Part shown: positions 43,208 through 52,916 of the stretch, piece by piece | Layout: the number at the start of each line of letters is the position of its first letter | How positions within the stretch are numbered: position 1 is the stretch's first letter | Origin: Croceicoccus sediminis | GTDB lineage: Bacteria; Pseudomonadota; Alphaproteobacteria; Sphingomonadales; Sphingomonadaceae | Direction: 5' to 3' | Assembly: GCF_007570835.1 (NCBI RefSeq) | Contig: NZ_SUNC01000001.1 | Span: 930,001-994,000, forward strand | Length of the DNA stretch: 64,000 bases | Notes under the pieces: generated by a model | Database searches by the model: none | What the model saw: the letters and a program-made list of their open reading frames with translations, nothing else | Told to the model about the DNA's origin: nothing | Made by a program: the position numbers and the translations under genes

Positions 43208-44607
43208 AGCGTAAAGATCTTTCCGGGGTTGAGGATGTTGTGCGGATCGAAAACCCGCTTGATCATCCGCATCTGTTCGACCGCTTCGCCAAGTTCGGCG
43301 ACCAGCGAGCTCTGCTTGCCCAGCCCTATGCCGTGTTCGCCGGTGCAAGTGCCGTCCATCGCCAGAGCGCGCTCGACCATCTTCTGGTTGATCGCTGCGA
43401 CCTCGTCCATTTCCTCGGGCGCATCGGGATCGATGGAAAAGACGACATGGAAATTGCCATCGCCCACATGGCCCAGGATGGTGGCGGGTATCGCGCTCTG
43501 CTCCAGGTCCGCATGCGTTTCGCGGATGCATTCGGCCAGCCTGCTCATCGGGACGCAGACATCGGTCGCCCATCCGATCGCGCCCTTGCGCAGGTTTACC
43601 GCCGCGTAATAGGCCTCGTGCCGCGCGCGCCACAGCTTGTTGCGCTCTTCGGGCAGGTTCGACCATGCGAATTCGCCGCCGCCATTGTCCTGCGCCAGGG
43701 CTTTCACCGTCTCGACCTGCTCGGCCACGAAGCTGGCGCTCCCGTGGAATTCAAAGAACAGCGTCGGCGCTTCGCGATAGTCCATGTTGGACCATGCGTT
43801 GACGGCCTTCATCTGTAACGCATCGAGGATTTCGACCCGTGCCAGGGGGACGCCGCATTGTATGGACTGCACGACGGTATCGACCGCGCCGTCGAGCGTT
43901 TCGAAGCTGCAGACTGCAGAGGAAATCGCTTCGGGAATGGGATGCAGTCGAAGCGTGATCTCGACAATGATGCCGAGCGTGCCTTCCGATCCGACATAGA
44001 GCCGGGTCAGATCGTAACCTGCAGCCGATTTTCGCGCCCTTCGCGCCGTGCGGATCACCTTGCCCTGCGGCGTTACGACCTTGAGGCTGAGGACCGCATC
44101 GCGCATCGTACCATAACGAACAGCATTGGTGCCGCTGGCGCGCGTCGATGCCATACCGCCGATCGTGGCATTGGCACCGGGATCGATCGGGAAGAACAGG
44201 CCCTGATCGCGCAAGTGCAGGTTCAATTCCTCGCGCCGCACGCCAGGCTGTACCACGCAATCGAAATCCTCTGCATTCACCGCGACGATCCGGTCCATCC
44301 GCGTCATGTTGAGAGACACGCCGCCCCGCACTGCCGCTGCATTGCCCTCGATCGAAGTGCCCGCCCCGAACGGTATCAGCGGCACCCCGTGTTCGACGCA
44401 CAGCTGCATCAGCGCCACGACATCGTCTGTGTTCTCGGCAAAGACGACGGCGTCGGGCAACATCGACCGGTAATGGGCCTCGCTCGACCCGTGCTGTTCG
44501 CGGATCGCCTGGCCACTTTCCACCTTGTCACCGAACCGGGTCTGCAAGGTCGCCAGAAAGCCGTCGGGCAACGGTTTCGGACTGGCGCCCGTGTTTTCCT
44601 GCGCCAT
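43204..44607 (-). CDS. FAD-linked oxidase (GlcD/D-lactate dehydrogenase-like)
   Basis: FAD-dependent 2-hydroxyacid oxidase or dehydrogenase of 467 residues. It has the PCMH-type FAD domain (LIPFGAGTSIEGN near 75, DPGANATIGGMASTRASGTNA near 145, YVGSEGTLGIIVEI near 205). The C-terminal FAD-oxidase domain has GDGNFHVVFSID and CTGEHGIGLGK. It likely oxidises D-lactate, glycolate or a larger 2-hydroxy acid. It starts 4 bases after the TonB receptor stop and couples to the MFS gene. Confidence 0.9.
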   Translation of the reverse strand: MAQENTGASPKPLPDGFLATLQTRFGDKVESGQAIREQHGSSEAHYRSMLPDAVVFAENTDDVVALMQLCVEHGVPLIPFGAGTSIEGNAAAVRGGVSLNMTRMDRIVAVNAEDFDCVVQPGVRREELNLHLRDQGLFFPIDPGANATIGGMASTRASGTNAVRYGTMRDAVLSLKVVTPQGKVIRTARRARKSAAGYDLTRLYVGSEGTLGIIVEITLRLHPIPEAISSAVCSFETLDGAVDTVVQSIQCGVPLARVEILDALQMKAVNAWSNMDYREAPTLFFEFHGSASFVAEQVETVKALAQDNGGGEFAWSNLPEERNKLWRARHEAYYAAVNLRKGAIGWATDVCVPMSRLAECIRETHADLEQSAIPATILGHVGDGNFHVVFSIDPDAPEEMDEVAAINQKMVERALAMDGTCTGEHGIGLGKQSSLVAELGEAVEQMRMIKRVFDPHNILNPGKIFTL

Positions 44608-44611
44608 CGGA

Positions 44612-46786
44612 TCAGAACCGGTAGCTTGCGCGGACGCCGTAGCGGCGGGCATCGCCCATGATGCCAAGGTCTGTCGCCGGAAGCCCGGCGAGGAGCAGCG
44701 TGGTCTTCTCGATATAGCTTTCCCAGTAGTCTTCCTGGAACGCATTGCGCACGAATGCGGCGACCTCGATCGGTCCGTTGCGATAGGTCGCAGACGCACC
44801 GACCAGCCAGTAGCTGTCGAGGAACGTGGGCGTGGTCTCGTTCAGGGTGGCGGCCAGCCGCTTGCCCTTGCCCGTCACGTTCGCGCTCAACACGAATTCG
44901 CTGCCGCCGGAAATATCGATCACGTAGTCGGTCGCGAAATTGGCCATCCAGTCGGGCTGGAAAGTCAGCCGGTCGGACGACAGCGTGCGGCCGGTGGTCT
45001 GGGTATAGGCATCCGAATTGGTGAGGCGCGCGTGCAGCAGGGTCAGCCCGCCGGAGATCGACCATGCCGGAGTGGGACGAAACATCCCTTCAAGTTCGAG
45101 GCCGTAGGATTCGACATCACCACTGTTCAGGTCGACCGTCACCAGCCCGCCGCCGGCGGCAGGGGCAATGGAATTCAGGCCTATATAGTCCGAATAATCG
45201 TTGTAGAAGATCGCGCCCGCCAGGCTGAAATCGTTGGTGGGAGAGGCGATCTTCGCGCCCAGTTCATAAGTCCACGCGCTGTCGCCCTTATAAGTGCGGA
45301 AGGGCGCGGTAGGCGCGTTGAACCCACCGCCGCGATAGCCGCGCGCGACCGACGCATAGGTCATGAAATCGGGCGACCAGTTCCGCGTGATGGTCAGCTT
45401 GGGCTGGAACTCGTCGGACTTTATCTTTGCTTCGGGCAAGTCGCCGCCGGCTGCCCCGAGGGGGCCCAGAACCGTGATGACCGATCCATTGGCCGTGCGA
45501 TCCTCGTGATCGTAACGAAGGCCCAGTGCCACTTCGAGATCGGCTGTCGGTTCCCAGAAGATCGTGCCGAACACTGCATAAGTATCGGCGCGAGTCTCGC
45601 TGGTGGAGGTGCGCTCGATGTCGAACGGCAGACCGGTGAAGGCACCCTTGATCAGCGATACGTCCCGCGCCGAGACTTTCTCGTTGCTGTAGAACAGACC
45701 GAGCAAGGTGGAGATGCTGTCGCTGACCTGGCTGTCGAGCCGCAGTTCGGCCGTGCGGGTTCGCAGATCGTCTCCACCGGTCGAGCGAACGAAATCGCCG
45801 AAACCGAAGTCCGCATCGGCATCGGGGCTCGAACTGTCGCGCGCATCGATCGCGCCGATCAGGGTGAGCGTGCTGGCAAGGCCGTCGAGCGGCAGCTCCA
45901 TCTTCGCGTTCACGCCCTTGTACTTATACGCGACGCGGCCGAGCGCATTGAACTGGATATCGCGCGAATAATCGTCCGGGTTGGCGACCGACGAGTAGGG
46001 CGTGTTCACCGTGTCGATCCAGTCGTAATAGCCGTTGACCGTCAGCGTGAACGGGTCTGGCGTGAAGCGGATCGAGGCGTTTACCGAATCCGAATTGAGC
46101 GGATTGCCGTCGGCATTGAGCAGCGTGTTGCGGATGAACCCGTCCTGCTCGATGTGAGAGGCGGCGACACGCACCGCGACAAAATCGTCCACCAACGGCG
46201 TAGAGATCGAGCCGGCGAAAATCATCCGGTCGTCGGGACCTGCATAGCTGGCGCTCGCGCGGGCCTCGAACCTGTCTCCAGGCTGGCGCGTGATTACGTT
46301 GATTGCGCCGCCCAGTGTATTCTTGCCGTATAGCGTACCCTGCGGCCCGCGCAGAACCTCAATGCGTTCAACATCCAGCAACGGGTTGTTGAGATAGCCG
46401 GTGTTGGGCCGGTAGATGCCGTCGACGAACAAGCCGACGCCCGGCTGAACCGATTGCACCAGTGTGACACCCACGCCGCGAATTGCCACGAACGCGCGCC
46501 CGCCACCGTCGCTGTTGATGTTGAGGCCAGGCGACAGGGCAGCCGCCTCACGCACCGAATTGATGCCGCGCGCCGCCAGCACCTCACCGTCAATCGCCGT
46601 TGCCGCAATCGGCACGTCCTGCAGCGTTTCCTCACGCTTGCGGGCGGTTACCACGATGGTGTTCCCGCCCGTGTCCTGCGTTGTCGCAGTGTCGTCACCT
46701 AGCGCGGTCTGCGCCGCTGCGGGAACGGGTGAAATGGCAAGCGCGGCTACGCTGGCGAGCAGCATACGGGGGGGTGTCAATCTCAT
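44612..46786 (-). CDS. TonB-dependent outer-membrane receptor
   Basis: Receptor of 724 residues: signal peptide at about 1-26 ending AAAQ, TonB-box-like NTIVVTARKREETLQDVP near 43, plug segments FVAIRGVGV and GPQGTLYGKNTLGGA, and a barrel ending RYGVRASYRF with terminal Phe. It is first of a minus-strand operon with FAD oxidase and MFS, with the AraC-GntR regulators next. Its upstream region holds two regulator motifs at 46824-46858. Import of a substrate for the oxidase/esterase set is more likely than iron uptake. Confidence 0.92.
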   Translation of the reverse strand: MRLTPPRMLLASVAALAISPVPAAAQTALGDDTATTQDTGGNTIVVTARKREETLQDVPIAATAIDGEVLAARGINSVREAAALSPGLNINSDGGGRAFVAIRGVGVTLVQSVQPGVGLFVDGIYRPNTGYLNNPLLDVERIEVLRGPQGTLYGKNTLGGAINVITRQPGDRFEARASASYAGPDDRMIFAGSISTPLVDDFVAVRVAASHIEQDGFIRNTLLNADGNPLNSDSVNASIRFTPDPFTLTVNGYYDWIDTVNTPYSSVANPDDYSRDIQFNALGRVAYKYKGVNAKMELPLDGLASTLTLIGAIDARDSSSPDADADFGFGDFVRSTGGDDLRTRTAELRLDSQVSDSISTLLGLFYSNEKVSARDVSLIKGAFTGLPFDIERTSTSETRADTYAVFGTIFWEPTADLEVALGLRYDHEDRTANGSVITVLGPLGAAGGDLPEAKIKSDEFQPKLTITRNWSPDFMTYASVARGYRGGGFNAPTAPFRTYKGDSAWTYELGAKIASPTNDFSLAGAIFYNDYSDYIGLNSIAPAAGGGLVTVDLNSGDVESYGLELEGMFRPTPAWSISGGLTLLHARLTNSDAYTQTTGRTLSSDRLTFQPDWMANFATDYVIDISGGSEFVLSANVTGKGKRLAATLNETTPTFLDSYWLVGASATYRNGPIEVAAFVRNAFQEDYWESYIEKTTLLLAGLPATDLGIMGDARRYGVRASYRF

Positions 46787-46823
46787 CGGCCTCTCCCAAG
46801 GTCATCCGTGTTCTTGTTACGTG

Positions 46824-46858
46824 ACCTATCTTATAGCTTTTAAACCTGTCTGAAAGGT
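46824..46858. promoter_or_regulatory. Second pair of the 13-bp regulator motif
   Basis: ACCTATCTTATAGC (46824-46837) and CCTGTCTGAAAGGT (46845-46858) match the two halves found at 41871-41905, here in the opposite order. They lie 38-72 bases before the TonB receptor start (46786), a normal operator position. Probable shared regulator: GntR or AraC of 40379-41847. Confidence 0.6.
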
Positions 46859-46899
46859 CGGAGACTGTGCCGAATGTCAGAAACGGTGTGCCGAACGGC

Positions 46900-47673
46900 T
46901 TACCAGCAGGTGTATCCGCCGTCTGCCAGAACGATACTGCCGGTCATCAGCGAGGCCATGTCCGATGCGAGGAACAGCGCGATTGAAGCGATTTCCTCCG
47001 GTTCGCCCAGCCGGCCCTGCGGCGTTCCGTCGATCCAGCGCCGGTACAACTCGCTTTCGGTGTCGGCAAAGGCGTTGAGCGGCGTTGCGATGTAGGTCGG
47101 AGCGACGGCATTCACGCGGATGCCCCGGTCCGCCCATTCGGCGGCAAGGCTCTTCGTCAACTGATGCACCGCCGCTTTCGACGCGTTGTAATAGCTTTGC
47201 GCCTGCGGGCGGTTGACGATGAACCCGCTCATCGATCCCACGTTGACGATGGCACCTTGCCCTGCGGCCAGCATGTGCCTGCCGAACGCGCGGGCGCACC
47301 AGAAACTGCCGTTGAGATTGACGTCGAGGACGTTCAGCCACAGCTCGTCGGGCACATCTTCGGCAGCGGTTTCGCTGCGCGCGATCCCGGCATTGTTGAC
47401 GAGAATGTCGATGCGGCCTTCCTGTTGCATCATGGCGTCGGCAGCTTTGGTTACAGCAGCAGAGTCAGTGACATCGAGCAGCTGACCTCGGCAGTTAACG
47501 TTCTTGCCGCGCAAGTGCGACAGAGCCTGCTCCAGCCCTACCGCATCCCGATCCGCGATAACGACCCTGGCGCCCGCTTCTCCCAGAGCCTCAGCACACG
47601 CAAGACCGATGCCTTGCGCGCCACCTGTTACGAACGCGGTCCGCCCGTCGAGGCGCAATTTTTCAAGGTACAT
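46900..47673 (-). CDS. SDR family oxidoreductase
   Basis: Classical SDR of 257 residues: TGGAQGIG at about 17-24, NNAGIARSE, YNASK active-site pair, and ADGGYTCW at the end. The ATG at 47673 is 10 bases after the carboxylesterase stop, so the two form an operon. It probably oxidises an alcohol released by the esterase or acts later on the pathway. A longer upstream frame is only overlap with the esterase gene. Confidence 0.9.
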   Translation of the reverse strand: MYLEKLRLDGRTAFVTGGAQGIGLACAEALGEAGARVVIADRDAVGLEQALSHLRGKNVNCRGQLLDVTDSAAVTKAADAMMQQEGRIDILVNNAGIARSETAAEDVPDELWLNVLDVNLNGSFWCARAFGRHMLAAGQGAIVNVGSMSGFIVNRPQAQSYYNASKAAVHQLTKSLAAEWADRGIRVNAVAPTYIATPLNAFADTESELYRRWIDGTPQGRLGEPEEIASIALFLASDMASLMTGSIVLADGGYTCW

Positions 47674-47683
47674 GTCTGATCCT

Positions 47684-49168
47684 TCAACGCGGGAGGAAAG
47701 CCGCGGCGGGCATTTCCGGTTCGGCAATCGCCTTGCCCGCGGCCAGCTGGTAAACCGGGTGCTCACCGTTCCATCGGGGCCAGGGAAGCGTTCCGTCGCT
47801 CGCAAACCCGGCCCACAAATCATGGATTTGCCGCGCCAGCGCGCGCGGTGGATCCTCACCCGTCAGCCCGCGCGGGCCGGTCACCGTGTGGAGCGTATCG
47901 AAAACGAACGGCAGTTCGATCCCGTGACATGCACCAAGCAAGCCGCCGCAGGCGGGCGACTGCCATTCCATTTCGTACATCCAGGTGTTGCCCTGGTGCG
48001 CCTCGGCAAACTTCCTCGCAGGATAGCGGAAGACCAGATCGGTCGTCGCCTCGGTAAATGCCTCGCCCGCGCGTTTTCCCTTCTGACCCAATCCATATGC
48101 CTTGAGCGCCTTGCGCGCCTTGGGAAGGGAGCGGGAAAGCAGCCACCACGCCATCAGGCCGGGCAGCTTGGCTCGCACGCCCGTGGGCACGAAATAGAGG
48201 TTCATCTCGTCGGCATTGGTGCCGATCAGCAGGTCGATATCGGCGCCCGACCCTTGCCGCAGGGCATCAATGGGCTTTTGCGGCAGCACGTCGTCGCCAT
48301 AAACCGGGATGAACCGGCTGATGCCGAACACCGGTTCAAAGCCATCGGCATCGCGCAGGTCGATCGCATTGGGTTTCCCCAGCGCATCGATGGCGTCTGC
48401 CGCCGCGTCATGGCTTACCGTTCGAAATCCCGCCATGTCCGGCGTGATTTTCAGTTTCGCGGCCAGTTTGCGGACAAGCTTTTGCGCGACGCCGATGTCC
48501 CGAACCATCGCCCCGTGCCCGCTCTGTGCGATGGCCCTGCGGAACAGCCCCTTTGCCATCGGCGATGTCAGCAGGTCGGCAATCGCCATCGCTCCCGCGC
48601 TCTCTCCGAACAGGGTGACGTTTCCGGGATCACCGCCGAAAGCGGCGACGTTGTCCTGCACCCACTGAAGCGCGAACAGGATGTCTCGCAGGCCCAGATT
48701 GGTCGGTGCGCCCGGCACGGGGAGGAAGCCGTCGATCCCCATGCGGTAGTTGATCGCAATGCAGATTACGCCGCTTCCGGCAAAGGCGCTGCCATCGCTG
48801 ATCGAGGCGTCCTTGCTGCCGACCACGAAAGCACCGCCGTGCACCCAGACCATGACCGGCGCATTCCGGGCCTCGCGCGGGGCCCAGACATTCAGCCTGA
48901 GATAATCGCCGTCGCCGCCGTCACTTCCCGTGCCGACCAGCGGCTCGATATCGATTGCCGGAAACGCCCTGATCCTTTGCGGCGCGCTGGGGCCGGGTTC
49001 GCGCGCATCGAACACACCCTCCCACGGCGTGCGGGGCTGCGGAAGTTCGAACCGTCGCGGTGGATCAGCATAGGGCACGCCAAGAAACGTCCGGACGGCC
49101 CCGGAATTTCGACCCAGCACCCTTCCCCCGGATATGGTGACCGTATCGGTGAGTAAATCTGTATCCAT
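47684..49168 (-). CDS. Type-B carboxylesterase
   Basis: Carboxylesterase/lipase of 494 residues: FLGVPYADPP near 29, the oxyanion VWVHGGAFVVG near 105, the nucleophile in GESAGAMA near 190, IGTNADEM near 315, and the His region ACHGIELPFVFDT near 415. There is no clear signal peptide, so it is probably cytosolic, hydrolysing an ester brought in by the TonB system. It is first in an operon with the SDR. The upstream gap carries imperfect direct repeats and an inverted repeat (49213-49284). Confidence 0.9.
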   Translation of the reverse strand: MDTDLLTDTVTISGGRVLGRNSGAVRTFLGVPYADPPRRFELPQPRTPWEGVFDAREPGPSAPQRIRAFPAIDIEPLVGTGSDGGDGDYLRLNVWAPREARNAPVMVWVHGGAFVVGSKDASISDGSAFAGSGVICIAINYRMGIDGFLPVPGAPTNLGLRDILFALQWVQDNVAAFGGDPGNVTLFGESAGAMAIADLLTSPMAKGLFRRAIAQSGHGAMVRDIGVAQKLVRKLAAKLKITPDMAGFRTVSHDAAADAIDALGKPNAIDLRDADGFEPVFGISRFIPVYGDDVLPQKPIDALRQGSGADIDLLIGTNADEMNLYFVPTGVRAKLPGLMAWWLLSRSLPKARKALKAYGLGQKGKRAGEAFTEATTDLVFRYPARKFAEAHQGNTWMYEMEWQSPACGGLLGACHGIELPFVFDTLHTVTGPRGLTGEDPPRALARQIHDLWAGFASDGTLPWPRWNGEHPVYQLAAGKAIAEPEMPAAAFLPR

Positions 49169-49577
49169 ACCCTGTTATGGCCTGCCGGGTACGGAAACGC
49201 AGCCGCAAAGCGTTTGCCAAACTGCATAAAGGCTTTGCCGATTGCATATCGTGTTCGAACCGAAAACGGTCTGTACCGTTCGAAGGCGGCATGGATGAGA
49301 AGCCGGATGGCGACTTAGCGCGCCCAATTGAATGTCGGCTTCGTACCCTTCGCTTGCCAATAGCAGACTGCCGGGGGTGGCACTCGGCGGTCAGAAGCGG
49401 CCCAAATCGCCTATTGAATGTCCCGATGGAAAAGGGACACACGCACGCGAGCTGTTATTCGGAATGCATAGATAATCCGCAACTGCGAGCCTGCCGAATT
49501 CGTGGTAGCGTTGACCCTCGCGGCATAAGATCAAGCCTTGGCTCGTTAATCCTCCCCATCCGTATTTGGTTGAATCA
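49169..49577. other. Divergent promoter region with repeats
   Basis: 409 bases between the esterase and the symporter. TTTGCC(A/G)A-N-TGCATA occurs twice (49213-49228 and 49234-49248), offset about 20-21 bases. Next to it, TTCGAAC (49254-49260) and GTTCGAA (49278-49284) form an inverted repeat enclosing ACGGT-CTGT-ACCGT (49266-49279). The rest, including AGCGGCCC-type fragments near 49330-49410, shows no gene. Confidence 0.5.
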
Positions 49578-50996
49578 ATGAACGGTTTGAGCAGCGCAGT
49601 TACCGCAATTGCAGATGGATTGGCCGCTCTCATTTTTGCGGCGATTTCGATTGGCGGGGTGGAGGTTAATCTCATCGTCGTCTGGCTGTTTGCAGGGATG
49701 GTGTTTTTTACGGTCTGGCTTGGCTTCGTAAATCTGTACGGTTTCGGTAACGCATTCGATGCCCTGCGGGGCCGATATATGAGCCCGACCTCCCCGGGTG
49801 AGCTGACCCCGTTCCAGTCGCTGGCAACTGCACTTTCCGGCACTGTCGGGCTTGGCAATATCGCCGGCGTTGCCATCGCCATTGCAATTGGCGGTCCGGG
49901 CGCCGCCTTTTGGATGGTGGTCATCGGCTTTTTCGCCATGAGCCTCAAATTTGCAGAAGTCGTCATGGCGGTCCGTTATCGAAAGGTGCGGGATGACGGC
50001 ACGGTCTCCGGTGGGCCGATGTGGTACCTCTACTTCGGCCTATCGGAGCGTGGACTGCCCAGGCTGGGCCGCGTCCTTGCTTATATTTACGCCTTTCTCG
50101 CCCTCTTCGCCGTATTGCAAATCTTGCAGGTCAACCAATCGTATTCGCAACTGAGCGCGGTTTTGGGTATTCCTGAAAAAGGCGGGTACGCTTTCCTCTA
50201 CGGAACGGTGATCGCGCTTTTGACTGCTACGGTTCTTCTTGGCGGCGCGCGGTGGGTCGGGGCAGCCACCTCGAAGATCACGCCGTTCATGTGTGCGCTC
50301 TACCTTGTCAGCACGGTCTTCGTTCTCGCAGCCAATGCAAGCCAGATCGACGATGCAGTCGTGACGATAGTGACATCGGCTTTCTCTACCCAAGCGGCAA
50401 CGGGCGGCGTTCTTGGCGCCTTCGTCGCAGGGATGCGCCGGGCGGTCTATTCGAATGAAGCCGGCGTGGGCACGGCGACCATGGCACACGGCATGGCCAA
50501 GACCGACGTGCCTGCTTCGGAAGGCTATGTCGCGCTGATTGAGCCGTTTATCGATACGATCGTGATCTGTTCGGCGACAGCACTGATGATCGTGGTAACC
50601 GGCGTATGGGATGATGGGTACAACGATATCGCGATGACCTCCGCCGCCTTTGCCACGGTGTCGCCCTGGTTCCCGGCCCTGCTCGCCGCCTGCGTCGTTC
50701 TTTTTGCCTTTTCAACCATTCTTGCTGGTGGCTTCTATGGCCAGAAAGTATGCGATTTCCTGTTCGGAGACCGCAAATGGGTGCACCTTGTCTATCTGGC
50801 TCTGTTTTGCGTGAGCTTGCCCATTGGCGCGATTGCGGATGTCGGTGCGGTCATCAATCTCGTTGACAGCTTTTTCTTCCTGTTGACCGTTCCGAACCTG
50901 ATCGGCCTCTATCTACTGCGTCACGCAATCCGCCGGGAAGTGTCCTTGTTCAAGGAGCTTAAGGCTGCACGTGGCAAGACGGATCAGGCCATATAG
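49578..50996 (+). CDS. Sodium:alanine/glycine symporter (AGCS family)
   Basis: Cation:amino-acid symporter of 472 residues, with about 10-11 hydrophobic helices. The family signature is GTVGLGNIAGVA near 97, AFWMVVIGFFAMSLKFAEVV near 118, and RRAVYSNEAGVGTATMAH near 298. It imports small amino acids with Na+. The ATG at 49578 is preferred over a TTG four codons upstream. It is a single gene, and its end overlaps the convergent AraC gene by 13 bases. Its fit with the surrounding hydrolases suggests uptake of an amino acid released by them (inference). Confidence 0.9.
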   Translation: MNGLSSAVTAIADGLAALIFAAISIGGVEVNLIVVWLFAGMVFFTVWLGFVNLYGFGNAFDALRGRYMSPTSPGELTPFQSLATALSGTVGLGNIAGVAIAIAIGGPGAAFWMVVIGFFAMSLKFAEVVMAVRYRKVRDDGTVSGGPMWYLYFGLSERGLPRLGRVLAYIYAFLALFAVLQILQVNQSYSQLSAVLGIPEKGGYAFLYGTVIALLTATVLLGGARWVGAATSKITPFMCALYLVSTVFVLAANASQIDDAVVTIVTSAFSTQAATGGVLGAFVAGMRRAVYSNEAGVGTATMAHGMAKTDVPASEGYVALIEPFIDTIVICSATALMIVVTGVWDDGYNDIAMTSAAFATVSPWFPALLAACVVLFAFSTILAGGFYGQKVCDFLFGDRKWVHLVYLALFCVSLPIGAIADVGAVINLVDSFFFLLTVPNLIGLYLLRHAIRREVSLFKELKAARGKTDQAI

Positions 50997-51739
50997 CGGC
51001 TTGGCGGTACGCCGAAGGCGCGGCGGAACATCGTGCCAAAGCCGCTTGGGCTATCATAACCGACCTCGTACGCGGTCATCGTGATCGACTGACCTTCCGA
51101 TAGCAGGGACAAGGCCGCAAGCAGCCTGACCTGCTGCCGCCATACGGACAGGCCAACCCCGGTTTCGCGACGAAAGGCACGCGTGAAAGTGCGTCGTCCC
51201 ATCGCTGCAACCGAAGCCCAGTGGTCGATGTCCTGACCGTCGGCCGGATCGTCGAGGATCGCCTTGCAAACGCGCAACAGGCGTGGATCGCTGGGCATTG
51301 CCACGGAATACGGAGCTGTCGGCATTTCCCTGACTTCTTCCAGCAGGAATTCGACGATCCGATCCTCACGCGCCGTCCAGGTCGCATCAGGGTCGAAGTC
51401 CGCGATGGTGACGATCAGGGCTTTGACAAGATCCGAAACTTCTATGACGCGGCAGGCTTCAAAGTCGCTAAGCGACCCGGATTTTATATAGATCGTGCGT
51501 AGTGAAACCGGGCCACGGCAGGAAACTTCGTGGAGAGTACCTGCCGGGACGATGACAGCGCGTTGGGGCGGGATCACGACCGCCAGTTCAGGCGTCTTGA
51601 CCGACATCACTCCGCTCGTCGCAAACAGGATCTGCACTGCGTCGTGAGCGTGCATGGGGTCCGTGAAACCGGAATCGTATTCATCCTTAAGCGCAACGAT
51701 CGGATGGTCGGCTTGAAGGATGTCATCGCTTTTCAGCAT
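50984..51739 (-). CDS. AraC-family transcriptional regulator (cupin N-terminus)
   Basis: AraC regulator of 251 residues: N-terminal cupin-type sensor (DPMHAHDAVQILFATSG near 28 and IVPAGTLHEV near 66) and two C-terminal helix-turn-helices (VAAMGRRTFTRAFRRETG and ITMTAYEVGYDSPSGFGTMFRRAFG). The ATG at 51739 follows AGGGAACGGG; upstream frame is discarded. It is divergent from the alpha/beta hydrolase at 51933, which it probably regulates together with the amidohydrolases. Confidence 0.9.
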   Translation of the reverse strand: MLKSDDILQADHPIVALKDEYDSGFTDPMHAHDAVQILFATSGVMSVKTPELAVVIPPQRAVIVPAGTLHEVSCRGPVSLRTIYIKSGSLSDFEACRVIEVSDLVKALIVTIADFDPDATWTAREDRIVEFLLEEVREMPTAPYSVAMPSDPRLLRVCKAILDDPADGQDIDHWASVAAMGRRTFTRAFRRETGVGLSVWRQQVRLLAALSLLSEGQSITMTAYEVGYDSPSGFGTMFRRAFGVPPSRYMA

Positions 51740-51932
51740 GGCCCGTTCCCTAGTGAAAGCCCACTTTACCATTTGGAGGGCCAGTCGTAAAATCCGGAAG
51801 CATGCTGAGCGCCAACTTGGCCCGATCAGACCATCAATCGGCCCGCGATTTGGCGGGCTTCGTCCGCGCGTTACGCTAGGCGAGATCGCCAGCAACCTTG
51901 CTGGAGAACGTGAATCTTGAAATAGGGCTGAG

Positions 51933-52916
51933 GTGCGTAAGGTGGAGACGACGACAAGCAAGGGAGACCTGGACCCGGTGGACAAGGGCGTCCGCCAGTT
52001 CGTCGATGCGCTGAATGAAGGGTATGCGGCCTACCCCGATCTCGACAGCCTGCCTATTCAGCGCCGCCGGGAAATCGCCGAAGAAGTCCGCCGTGCGTGG
52101 CGAGAGGCCGGACCGATCATGCACGAAACCCGCGACTTCGAAGTATGTGGTGTGCGACTAAGGCTGCATCGCCCTACGGCGAACAAGGGTTTGCCGGTCC
52201 TGGTTTATCTTCACGGCGGCGGCTGGATGTTTTTCAGCAACGATACCCATGACAGGCTCATGCGGGAATATGCGGCCGCATCGGGCGTTGCCGTTATCGG
52301 GGTCGAGTACAGCCTTTCTCCCAAGGCGAAATTTCCGACCGCGTTGAATGAAATCGACACAGTGATCGATTGGCTGCTTTCCTATGGGGGTGGCCTGGGT
52401 CTCGACCCGTTGAGCATGGCAATTGGCGGCGATTCCGCGGGGGCAAACCTGGCGTTGTCGACGGCCCTGATCCGGCGCGATGAGGGCAAACGGCTTCCCG
52501 ATGCATTGGTCCTCAACTATGGTGCTTTCGATCCGGAACACACCGATAGCTACGATCTTTATGGCGGCCCTCAGTTCCCTTTGAACGGAACGGAAATGGA
52601 CATGTTCTGGGCCAACTATGTTGCCGACCCTGCCCAACTTTCCGATCCACGTGTTGCGCCGCTTCGGGCCGACCTGAACGATCTGCCGCCTGTTTTCCTG
52701 GCAATTGCCGAGTGTGACATCCTGACCGATTGCAACCATGCCGTTGCCGAAAAACTGGTCGCCGCAGGCGTGCCCGTCATGGCTCGCACCTATCCCGGCA
52801 CAACGCACAGTTTCCTTGAGGCGATGTCAGTGGCAGAACCGGCGCAGCAGGCGATCGCCGAACAGGCCGCCTGGATCAAGGAACAGTTGACCGATGGCAC
52901 TGAACTGGATCGCTGA
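51933..52916 (+). CDS. Alpha/beta hydrolase, hormone-sensitive-lipase family
   Basis: Esterase/lipase of about 327 residues: the HGGG oxyanion motif in YLHGGGWMFF near 92, nucleophile in GGDSAGAN near 167, Asp in AECDILTD near 265 and His in GTTHSF near 295. There is no signal peptide. No ATG is near the beginning; GTG at 51933 is used, though GTG at 51942 is also possible. It heads a plus-strand operon, overlapping the next amidohydrolase by 23 bases. Likely hydrolyses a small ester or amide. Confidence 0.85.
   Translation: MRKVETTTSKGDLDPVDKGVRQFVDALNEGYAAYPDLDSLPIQRRREIAEEVRRAWREAGPIMHETRDFEVCGVRLRLHRPTANKGLPVLVYLHGGGWMFFSNDTHDRLMREYAAASGVAVIGVEYSLSPKAKFPTALNEIDTVIDWLLSYGGGLGLDPLSMAIGGDSAGANLALSTALIRRDEGKRLPDALVLNYGAFDPEHTDSYDLYGGPQFPLNGTEMDMFWANYVADPAQLSDPRVAPLRADLNDLPPVFLAIAECDILTDCNHAVAEKLVAAGVPVMARTYPGTTHSFLEAMSVAEPAQQAIAEQAAWIKEQLTDGTELDR

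Noticed and set aside
44525-46333. 602-codon plus-strand frame opposite the second TonB receptor
   Set aside because: Antisense shadow; no ribosome site or domain.
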